The notes under the pieces: model-generated
Databases searched by the model: none
What the model was told of the DNA's origin: nothing
The model's input: the letters and a program-made list of their open reading frames with translations, nothing else
Translations under genes and position numbers: made by a program
Shown: one piece after another, positions 1-5,692 of the stretch
How positions within the stretch are numbered: the stretch's first letter is position 1
How the letters are laid out: each line of letters starts with the position of its first letter
Source: Cryomorphaceae bacterium
GTDB taxonomy: Bacteria > Bacteroidota > Bacteroidia > Flavobacteriales > Schleiferiaceae
Length of the DNA stretch: 6,474 nt
Direction: 5' to 3'
Assembly: GCA_003444795.1 (NCBI GenBank)
Contig: DLWR01000013.1
Coordinates: 1-6,474, forward strand

Positions 1-708
1 TTCAACGCCTTTGGAAAAAGCGGATGACTGCCCATCCGAGGAGGACCACATCCAAGCCCGACCAAAGCGCATGAAGCCACGTAACCGGTAGGAATCCCCG
101 GAAGTAACCTTGGATTGAGCGATGCCCGGTTTTGGCACATAGTAGCGATGCTGACTGGGCCATTGTTCCATTTTTGGGCAATCCAGAACGTAGGATTCAG
201 TCACTGCATGCACCTTACCCTCAAACACGAAATGCTCTTCTGAGGCGGAATACCGTCCGGATTGGCAGGTGAGCGTTCCGTCTTCTGTTTCAATTTCTGC
301 CCCTTGCAAGAACTGCCCAGTTTCCGCCTCTGTGTCGTAGCGCAGGGTGGGTGTTTTGAGTGTTTGACCCTTGTGAACCAAAACCACATTGCCGCGCAAA
401 AACGCAATGCCTTTGCTGTAATCCATGTGCTGTGAGCGCAATCGCACGCCCTCATTTCCTTGGTACCGGACCTGACCGAAGGCTACGAATCGGTCGTCTT
501 TACGCCACCAACGGGCCGAATCGCAGTAAAAGACGCCATCTCGATTCTTTAAAGCGACATCTCCCCGGAGAATGGTCACAGGGCCGTTATCCGTTCGTTT
601 GACAGTAATCGATCCTGAACGCAGAATATCGACGCGTTGACCCGGCCTCAACTGTGCATGTGCACTGAGTCCCAGCAAGCAGAGAAAAACGGCTACAAGC
701 CGTTTCAT
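1..708 (-). CDS. OstA/LptA-like periplasmic LPS-transport protein (OstA_2 type), 3' end outside window
   Basis: By family this is a periplasmic beta-jellyroll protein of the LptA/OstA superfamily, which bridges lipopolysaccharide between inner and outer membrane. I translated 236 residues without a stop, so the C-terminus lies beyond the left edge. Residues 1-18 are a signal peptide ending AHA, with likely cleavage before Q19. From about residue 25 to 180 there are short beta-strand repeats of the OstA_2 pattern: LRGDVALKNRDGVFYCDSA (48-65), then FGQVRYQGNEGVRLRSQHMDY (78-98), FLRGNVVL (103-110), a TLRYD strand (121-125) and FEGKVHAV (162-169). The start ATG at 708 overlaps the purA stop in an ATGA junction, so it is probably translated by coupling and transcribed from the fur promoter. 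Residues after about 180, rich in Trp, Tyr and Pro, match the family less clearly to me. Bacteroidota members are usually much longer than 236 residues. I am confident of the superfamily but not of the exact role. Confidence 0.82.
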   Translation of the reverse strand, partial: MKRLVAVFLCLLGLSAHAQLRPGQRVDILRSGSITVKRTDNGPVTILRGDVALKNRDGVFYCDSARWWRKDDRFVAFGQVRYQGNEGVRLRSQHMDYSKGIAFLRGNVVLVHKGQTLKTPTLRYDTEAETGQFLQGAEIETEDGTLTCQSGRYSASEEHFVFEGKVHAVTESYVLDCPKMEQWPSQHRYYVPKPGIAQSKVTSGDSYRLRGFMRFGRAWMWSSSDGQSSAFSKGVE

Positions 709-1979
709 GCACGCCAAAGGGTTTGTTCGCGATCAGGTCCCACAGAGATAAGAACGACAGGAACGCCCGTTTCTTGCTCAATGAAACGCGTGTAGGCCTC
801 AAGGGAAGTAGGAAGATTCTTTACATCTGTCACGCCAGTTAGGTCTTCGTCCCATCCGGAAAGGGTGGTGTAAATCGGCGTAATCAAGTCCTCTTCCAAG
901 CTGTAGGGTAAGTGAGTGATGGTCTCGCCACGGTACTCATAGGCCGTGCAAACTTCCAATTCTTTCAGTCCAGAAAGCACGTCCGCCTTCATCATCATGA
1001 GCTGAGTAACGCCGTTCACTTCCACCGCGTAGCGGAGCGCGGGCAAGTCCAACCAGCCGGTGCGACGTGGACGGCCCGTGGTGCTGCCATATTCATGGCC
1101 TTTGTCGCGAATCGCTTGGCCCAGGTCATTGTCCAATTCCGTGGGGAAGGGGCCACTGCCTACACGCGTACAATACGCTTTGAAAATGCCGATGACCTCT
1201 CCAATTCGATTGGGTGCGAGACCCAAACCGGTACACGCACCGGCAGCGGTCGTCGTGGAGGACGTCACAAAAGGATAGGTGCCAAAATCCACGTCCAACA
1301 GCGTGCCTTGCGCTCCTTCTGCGAGGATTTTCTTTCCAGACTTGTAGGTTTCTTGGATCAGAACGTCCGTGTCTGCTAACTGCATGGCGCGCAAACGATC
1401 TACGGCCTTCATCCACTGTGCCTCTGCCTCGGTAAAATCAAAGGGAGCTTCAAAGTCACCCAACAGCTCCAAATGCTTTTTCTTGAGCGCCTCATAGCGC
1501 GTCATGAAGTCGGGCAACTCACAATCACCAATGCGCAATCCGTTTCGGCCTGTTTTGTCCATGTAGGTAGGTCCAATGCCCTTGAGGGTCGAACCAATCT
1601 TATTCTTTCCTTTTGCCGCCTCTGATGCCGCATCAAGCATTCGGTGGGTGGGTAAGATTAGGTGCGCTTTGCGTGAAATGACCAACCGATCCAAGCACTT
1701 GGGCTCCATGTCGAGCAATTTGTCAATTTCTTTGCAGAAAATGATGGGGTCCATCACCACACCATTGCCAATGATATTCAAGGCATTTTCATGAAAAATT
1801 CCAGATGGAATGGTGTGCAGCACGTGCTTGATGCCATTGAATTCCAAGGTGTGGCCAGCATTTGGACCGCCCTGAAAGCGCGCAACCACATCATATTTAC
1901 GGGTTAAAACATCAACAATTTTCCCTTTTCCTTCGTCCCCCCATTGGAGGCCAAGCAGGATATCTGCTCCTTGGCTCAT
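705..1979 (-). CDS. purA: Adenylosuccinate synthetase
   Basis: PurA catalyses the first committed step from IMP to AMP in the cytoplasm: IMP + aspartate + GTP gives adenylosuccinate + GDP + phosphate. The 424-residue length is normal and the protein looks complete. The N-terminal phosphate loop is WGDEGKGK (13-20) with catalytic Asp15. GPNAGHT (38-44) carries catalytic His43, with the same 28-residue spacing as Asp13/His41 of E. coli. [13 protein letters not shown] (130-142) and the [20 protein letters not shown] segment (222-241) form the IMP pocket. [12 protein letters not shown] (300-311) supplies the Arg residues of the substrate loop. MMKAD (329-333) is the guanine-recognition motif, and SVGPDREQT (412-420) is the conserved C-terminus. 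The start ATG overlaps the stop of the upstream fur-like gene, and its own stop overlaps the next start, both as ATGA. It is the middle gene of a three-gene operon and no promoter of its own is evident. Confidence 0.99.
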   Translation of the reverse strand: MSQGADILLGLQWGDEGKGKIVDVLTRKYDVVARFQGGPNAGHTLEFNGIKHVLHTIPSGIFHENALNIIGNGVVMDPIIFCKEIDKLLDMEPKCLDRLVISRKAHLILPTHRMLDAASEAAKGKNKIGSTLKGIGPTYMDKTGRNGLRIGDCELPDFMTRYEALKKKHLELLGDFEAPFDFTEAEAQWMKAVDRLRAMQLADTDVLIQETYKSGKKILAEGAQGTLLDVDFGTYPFVTSSTTTAAGACTGLGLAPNRIGEVIGIFKAYCTRVGSGPFPTELDNDLGQAIRDKGHEYGSTTGRPRRTGWLDLPALRYAVEVNGVTQLMMMKADVLSGLKELEVCTAYEYRGETITHLPYSLEEDLITPIYTTLSGWDEDLTGVTDVKNLPTSLEAYTRFIEQETGVPVVLISVGPDREQTLWRA

Positions 1980-2413
1980 GCTGTTTTCGTTTTTGCGTAG
2001 ATGTATAGTTGGTGCCCCGTTACTTCGACACCAAACACTTCTTCAATGCTCTCCTTGATTTGTTGGATGCGAGGGTCACAAAATTCCTTGACTTCGCCAG
2101 TGTCAACTAGAATTACGTGGTCGTGCTGTTTGTTGAAGTAGGATTTCTCATACTGAGCCTGATTCTGCCCAAACTGATGCTTGCGTACTAAACCACTCTG
2201 CAACAGCAATTCCATGGTGTTGTACAAGGTGGCGCGGGAAACCCTATAATTTTTGACTTTCATAGACCCATACAAGGTCTCAATGTCAAAGTGGTCTTCG
2301 TGGGAGTATATTTCGTGGAGTATGGCGTATCGCTCGGGTGTCTTGCGCTGCCCGTTTTGCTCTAGGAAATCCGTAAATACCTGTTTGACTTGGTCAAACG
2401 ATGAAGCTCCCAT
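1976..2413 (-). CDS. Fur-family metal- or peroxide-responsive transcriptional regulator
   Basis: The protein has 145 residues, the usual Fur/PerR/Zur size. Residues 10-85 form the winged helix, with the recognition helix at [14 protein letters not shown] (57-70). The C-terminal half is the dimerisation and metal domain. Candidate regulatory metal ligands sit where the family places them: His41, Glu89, the HDH triad at 97-99, Glu110 and His134. It is unusual in lacking the CxxC of the structural zinc site: where E. coli Fur has ICLDCG this protein reads ILVDTG (101-106). Cys112 is its only cysteine. I recall the same substitution in other Bacteroidota Fur-like proteins, so it is probably a subfamily trait rather than damage. 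Whether the effector is iron, zinc, manganese or peroxide cannot be read from the sequence, so I give no symbol. It is the first gene of the operon with purA, which it overlaps by ATGA. A 7-1-7 dyad directly upstream suggests autoregulation. Confidence 0.95.
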   Translation of the reverse strand: MGASSFDQVKQVFTDFLEQNGQRKTPERYAILHEIYSHEDHFDIETLYGSMKVKNYRVSRATLYNTMELLLQSGLVRKHQFGQNQAQYEKSYFNKQHDHVILVDTGEVKEFCDPRIQQIKESIEEVFGVEVTGHQLYIYAKTKTA

Positions 2414-2414
2414 A

Positions 2415-2431
2415 GTGGCTTATTAAGGCAC
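2415..2431. promoter_or_regulatory. Candidate Fur-family operator (17-bp dyad)
   Basis: The plus strand reads GTGGCTTATTAAGGCAC. Around the central T at 2423, seven of the eight base pairs are complementary; the only mismatch is G2418 opposite G2428. The inner 15 bases have the 7-1-7 form typical of Fur, PerR and Zur boxes, although the bases differ from the E. coli and Bacillus consensus. The dyad covers the predicted transcription start of the Fur-like gene and abuts its -7 element, which is where an autorepressor would bind. It has only one unpaired central base, so it is not an RNA stem-loop. Binding by this particular protein is an inference. Confidence 0.45.
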
Positions 2432-2438
2432 AAAGTTA
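2431..2438 (-). promoter_or_regulatory. Bacteroidota -7 promoter element for the fur-purA-ostA operon
   Basis: On the minus strand this reads TAACTTTG, an exact match to the Bacteroidota sigma-factor consensus TAnnTTTG. It ends 17 bases before the fur-like ATG, so transcription would start roughly at 2424-2427 with a leader of about a dozen bases. I see no clear -33 TTG element at the usual distance upstream. The call therefore rests on the -7 match and its position. Confidence 0.6.
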
Positions 2439-2452
2439 CAATTTTAGGAGCG

Positions 2453-2460
2453 TACCTTCG
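2453..2460 (+). promoter_or_regulatory. Possible -7 promoter element for the PorE-like gene
   Basis: The sequence TACCTTCG differs from TAnnTTTG at one position and ends 10 bases before the ATG at 2471, giving a predicted leader of only a few bases. No convincing -33 TTG is visible. The correct spacing and the absence of any better candidate in this short gap are the main support. Confidence 0.4.
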
Positions 2461-2470
2461 TGGAAGCACC

Positions 2471-4426
2471 ATGCGGAAACACCTTCTTTTATTAACGCTC
2501 CTTTGTGGATGGAATCTTGGCCTTTTGGGCCAAAACCGAGCCGCTGTTTCCGCCTACCAAAAAGGCATTCGCGAATACCTGCAACCCGGAGGAAGTACCG
2601 ACAAAGCGGAGAAGTTTTTTTTACGCGCTGTCAAGCTGGACCCCGTCTATCCAGCCGCTTGGCTCGCCCTAGGAGAACTCTATGAAGATCGCGGGGACTC
2701 CGTGCAGTGCTTTAGAGCCTTTCGCGAAGCAGGACAGACGGGTGCTGCCCGCGCAGGTTTCTTCAACCTTGGACGTGCGGCATTGGGCTTTGGGGGCTAT
2801 CGCACATCGCTCAGCGCTTGGGAGGAGTATTTGAAACTGGAACGCCTCCCTGACGCCCAAGTCGCCGACGCTATACGGATGCAAGCCAATGCAGCCTTTG
2901 GACTCCAAGCCCGTCAACATCCATCCCCAGGCGTCGAGCCTCGAAGCATTAAAAATGCCCAGACCGGTCGTTTATATCCCGAATCCTACTTCTTTCCCAG
3001 TATTTCTGGAGACCAAAGCACGCTCTACTTCACGGGCCGCAATTACCATCGAACGCCAATAGATGAGAACATCTTCGCCACTTTTGCCACCGATACGCTC
3101 GGCTGGGCCAGTCCGCACAAAGTGGGAGGCTGGATCAACACCTTGTTGAACGAGGGGGCGGTTTCTGTTCAAGGGGATGAGCGCCGCATGGTTTTTGCCG
3201 GCTGTGAGCGCGAAGACGGCTACGGCTCCTGTGACATCTACCTTTCAGATCTCACAGCCTTGGGCTGGACCCAGGGGAAAAATATGGGCGCGGCGATCAA
3301 CACGCCCCAGTGGGAAACGCAGCCCTGCCTTTCGGCGGATGGCCAGTACCTCTTTTTTGTCCGCGATTCCAAAAAAATGGGCAGCCACTCTAACATCTGG
3401 TTGAGCCGATGGGATGGGGAAAACTGGAGCAAGGCGGAGATGCTACCCGCCATGATAAACGGAACTGGAAACGAATTCAGCCCCTTCCTGCATGCAGATG
3501 GCAAGACCCTTTATTTTGGTTCCACCAGTCATGTGGGCATGGGGGGCATGGATCTCTATAAGTCTGAATGGCAAGCCGATGGGAGCTGGTCTGCCCCTGA
3601 AAACCTCGGATTCCCGATCAACGATCACTTGGACAATTTTGGCCTCGTCGTGGCCCCCGATGGGCGTAGTGGCTTTCTCTCCGGGGGGCTCTTGGGAGAA
3701 TCCGTCTGGGAAGAGGAGGTCTCTACATACGGCTGGGATATGGCACCTAATTCGCACAATTTGCCGGTAATTTTTGAGTTTGAACTGCCAGAGTCTGCTG
3801 CCGCAACCCCTATTGTTTGGTTGGAAGTTTATGCGGTGGATGTGGAAAGTCGAAAGCCGATTTCCACGGCAAAGTGGTCCATTTCCCGTCAAGGATTGGA
3901 GCAAGAGGTCACGCACTTAGGCTTTTTGTTTGAAACCAGCTTGCCCCTGAACACGGAGATGGCCTTCAGCGTCCAAGCGCCGGGCTACAATTTTGAAAGC
4001 TACCGCCTACTGACAGAAGAGCGCGTTGGGAACGTTCAGATCGATACCGTTTACCTGCGAAAGACCCATGTGGGCGATGCCTTTCGTTTGAACAACCTTT
4101 TGTTCGCCTTTGATGATGCCGTTCTGCTTCCTGCGTCAATGGTTGAAATTCACCGTGTAGCGAAGTGGCTGGAGGAGAATCCCGCCTTGCAGATTCAAAT
4201 TGAAGGGCACACCGATAATCAAGGGTCCCCCGCATACAACCAAGTACTCAGTGAAAAACGTGCATTAGCCGTTTTGGAGGCTTTAGCGTTGCAAGGGGTC
4301 TCCAAAGACCGCATGCAGACGAAGGGATATGGGGCGAGTCGTCCAGTCGCCTCGAACGAAACGGAAGAGGGTCAGGCGCTCAATCGGCGCACTGAAATCA
4401 AGATTATTTCGACCACCGGGCGTTGA
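2471..4426 (+). CDS. PorE-like envelope protein: TPR, five-blade PD40 propeller, CRD-like and OmpA C-terminal domains
   Basis: This is a 651-residue exported protein. Residues 1-20 are a signal peptide (MRKH, then a Leu-rich core ending GLLG), with likely cleavage before Gln21. Residues 23-150 look like TPR helices, for example AVKLDPVYPAAWLALGELY (53-71). Five PD40-type blade motifs follow at about 176-190, 228-245, 282-299, 334-352 and 388-405, evenly spaced by 52-54 residues, including LSADGQYLFF (287-296) and LHADGKTLYFGS (340-351). Residues 445-515 resemble a carboxypeptidase-regulatory-like beta domain. Residues 537-647 are an OmpA C-terminal domain with GHTDNQG (579-585) and NRRTEIKI (638-645). 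Asp582 and Arg597 have the 15-residue spacing of the two diaminopimelate-binding residues in Acinetobacter OmpA, so peptidoglycan binding is expected. The domain order equals that of PorE of the Porphyromonas type IX secretion system. Bacteroidota carry several proteins of this build, so orthology is not proven. The gene is monocistronic; its 3' end overlaps rarA on the other strand. Confidence 0.93.
   Translation: MRKHLLLLTLLCGWNLGLLGQNRAAVSAYQKGIREYLQPGGSTDKAEKFFLRAVKLDPVYPAAWLALGELYEDRGDSVQCFRAFREAGQTGAARAGFFNLGRAALGFGGYRTSLSAWEEYLKLERLPDAQVADAIRMQANAAFGLQARQHPSPGVEPRSIKNAQTGRLYPESYFFPSISGDQSTLYFTGRNYHRTPIDENIFATFATDTLGWASPHKVGGWINTLLNEGAVSVQGDERRMVFAGCEREDGYGSCDIYLSDLTALGWTQGKNMGAAINTPQWETQPCLSADGQYLFFVRDSKKMGSHSNIWLSRWDGENWSKAEMLPAMINGTGNEFSPFLHADGKTLYFGSTSHVGMGGMDLYKSEWQADGSWSAPENLGFPINDHLDNFGLVVAPDGRSGFLSGGLLGESVWEEEVSTYGWDMAPNSHNLPVIFEFELPESAAATPIVWLEVYAVDVESRKPISTAKWSISRQGLEQEVTHLGFLFETSLPLNTEMAFSVQAPGYNFESYRLLTEERVGNVQIDTVYLRKTHVGDAFRLNNLLFAFDDAVLLPASMVEIHRVAKWLEENPALQIQIEGHTDNQGSPAYNQVLSEKRALAVLEALALQGVSKDRMQTKGYGASRPVASNETEEGQALNRRTEIKIISTTGR
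4404..4426. other. Convergent 3' overlap of the PorE-like gene and rarA
   Basis: The plus-strand stop TGA is at 4424-4426 and the minus-strand rarA stop TAA occupies 4406-4404. The last seven sense codons and the stop of the plus-strand gene therefore lie antisense to the end of rarA. There is no intergenic space for a bidirectional terminator. I found no convincing hairpin followed by a T-run on either side, so transcripts must end inside the opposing gene or by another mechanism. Confidence 0.9.
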
Positions 4427-5672
4427 GCCATTCCGCCAATCGGGCCTCCGTGGGGTTGTCTCCGGGTTGGTAAAAATCCGCGTTTGTAAGGCCGTCGGGA
4501 AGGTAGGCTTGAGACACGAAACTTCCCGGAAAGTCATGGGGATACTGATACGTAGCGCCAAAGCCTAGTTCCTTCATGGTTTTGGTTGGGGCATTCCGAA
4601 GGTGAGCTGGTACGGGCAAATCACCCGTTTGTTCGACGGCACGCAAAGCCTTGTCAATAGCGAGGTAGGCGCGGTTGGACTTGGGGCTGCTGGCCAAATA
4701 AATGGCGCATTCACTCAACGGAATCCGTCCTTCCGGCATACCGAGGCGCTCCACTGCTTGAAAACAGGCCGTTGCCACCGTTAAAGCTTGTGGATTCGCA
4801 AGGCCAATGTCTTCTGCTGCGGCAATTACGAGGCGACGCGCAATGAAGGTCGGCGCTTCCCCGCCTGCAATCATACGAGCCAGCCAGTAGACGGCTGCCT
4901 GCGGATCACTCCCCCGAATGGACTTAATCAAGGCAGATGCGATATCATAATGTTGGTCGCCAGCCCGGTCGTATCGCGGGGCCATTTTAGGGGCATGTTC
5001 ACCCACAAACGAGGCATCAATGGCTGATTCGCCTTGGTTTTTGGCTACTAGGCACAAGCTCTCCAACGTGTTCAAGAATCGACGGCCGTCGCCACCTGTA
5101 AAGGCGTAAATCGCCTGAAAATCAACTGTCTGAACTCCTGTACTTTTAAGAAAAGCATCTGTTTCTAAGGCCTTGATTCCCAGAGGAGTCAAATCATCCT
5201 CTTCGAGCGATTGTAAAACGAATAATTGGCAGCGAGAAAGCAACGCCGAATTGACCTCAAAGCTTGGGTTTTCTGTCGTCGCCCCGATGAGGGTGATGGT
5301 CCCTTTTTCGACCGCCGCGAGCAACGCGTCCTGTTGGGATTTGGAGAAGCGATGGATCTCATCGATGAAGAGCACCCGTCCCTCTGGGTGGAACATGCGT
5401 TCTTTTTCTGCCCGCTGAATCTCATCCCGAACGTCTTTGACCCCACTGGAAATGGCACTCATGGCCGTGAAGGGTCGATCGACATGCGACGCCAGAAGCT
5501 GAGCGAGGGTAGTCTTTCCAACACCCGGAGGTCCCCAAAACAGGAGGGAGGGCAGGCGTTTTTGATCCAATGCGGGCTGTAGGGCTCCATTTGGCCCAAC
5601 AATGTGCTGCTGGCCCACATACCCTTCGAGGCTTTTGGGGCGCATGCGTTCGGCGAGAGGGGCACTGCTCAT
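4404..5672 (-). CDS. rarA: Replication-associated recombination protein A (RarA/MgsA), AAA+ ATPase
   Basis: RarA is a cytoplasmic clamp-loader-like AAA+ ATPase that acts on stalled or gapped replication forks (MgsA in E. coli, WRNIP1 in eukaryotes). From the ATG at 5672 the protein has 422 residues, close to E. coli RarA. It starts with the family's characteristic PLAERMRPKSLEGYVGQ (5-21). Walker A is GPPGVGKT (47-54), Walker B LFIDEIHRF (101-109), sensor 1 ATTENPSF (131-138), the arginine finger lies in SALLSRC (142-148), and the sensor 2 region is GGDGRRFLN (193-201). The C-terminal tetramerisation part has ALIKSIRGSDPQAAVYWLAR (247-266) and ends with the GFGATYQYPHDFPGSFVSQAYLP type of tail (from 370). 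An in-frame ATG at 5726 would add 18 residues and overlap the upstream gene by 34 bases. I prefer 5672 because family members begin just before PLAERMRP. It is the second gene of an operon, 20 bases behind the DUF2400 gene. Confidence 0.96.
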   Translation of the reverse strand: MSSAPLAERMRPKSLEGYVGQQHIVGPNGALQPALDQKRLPSLLFWGPPGVGKTTLAQLLASHVDRPFTAMSAISSGVKDVRDEIQRAEKERMFHPEGRVLFIDEIHRFSKSQQDALLAAVEKGTITLIGATTENPSFEVNSALLSRCQLFVLQSLEEDDLTPLGIKALETDAFLKSTGVQTVDFQAIYAFTGGDGRRFLNTLESLCLVAKNQGESAIDASFVGEHAPKMAPRYDRAGDQHYDIASALIKSIRGSDPQAAVYWLARMIAGGEAPTFIARRLVIAAAEDIGLANPQALTVATACFQAVERLGMPEGRIPLSECAIYLASSPKSNRAYLAIDKALRAVEQTGDLPVPAHLRNAPTKTMKELGFGATYQYPHDFPGSFVSQAYLPDGLTNADFYQPGDNPTEARLAEWLNARWSK

Positions 5673-5677
5673 AGGTC

Positions 5678-5685
5678 GGAAGGTA
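5678..5685 (-). promoter_or_regulatory. Weak possible internal promoter element before rarA
   Basis: On the minus strand the 20-base spacer between the DUF2400 stop and the preferred rarA ATG contains TACCTTCC, two mismatches from TAnnTTTG and seven of eight bases identical to the element before the PorE-like gene. It ends 5 bases before the ATG, so any transcript would be nearly leaderless. The spacer has no Shine-Dalgarno sequence. Chance occurrence is quite possible. Confidence 0.2.
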
Positions 5686-5692
5686 GGGGTCT

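Larger units (their letters stand above)
2414..2470. other. Divergent intergenic region between the fur-like gene and the PorE-like gene
   Basis: At 57 bases this is the only substantial non-coding stretch in the window, so both divergent transcription units must be controlled from here or from within the neighbouring coding ends. It is visibly more AT-rich than its flanks. It contains a -7-type element for each direction and one dyad, listed separately. Neither start codon is preceded by a Shine-Dalgarno sequence, which is usual in Bacteroidota. Confidence 0.85.

Noticed and set aside
201..455. 84-codon minus-strand open frame within the OstA-like region
   Set aside because: It lies in another frame of the OstA-like gene, whose own frame stays open for 236 codons and shows family repeats and a signal peptide.
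912..1379. 155-codon plus-strand open frame inside purA
   Set aside because: It is wholly antisense to a well-conserved enzyme gene, has no recognisable domain and a composition expected from reading the reverse of biased codons.
2504..2506. Cys12 of the PorE-like protein as a lipoprotein cysteine
   Set aside because: The residues before it (T-L-L) lack the small residue expected at -1 of a lipobox, and a better signal-peptidase I type site occurs before Gln21.
3443..3916. 157-codon minus-strand open frame inside the PorE-like gene
   Set aside because: It is antisense to the PD40 region; the protein is Arg/Pro/His-rich and low in order, with no motif. A shadow frame.
4404..4560. Search for a bidirectional terminator around the convergent gene ends
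   Set aside because: Short GC-rich complementary pieces exist, but none forms a stable stem followed by a T-run on either strand, and the region is coding for rarA.
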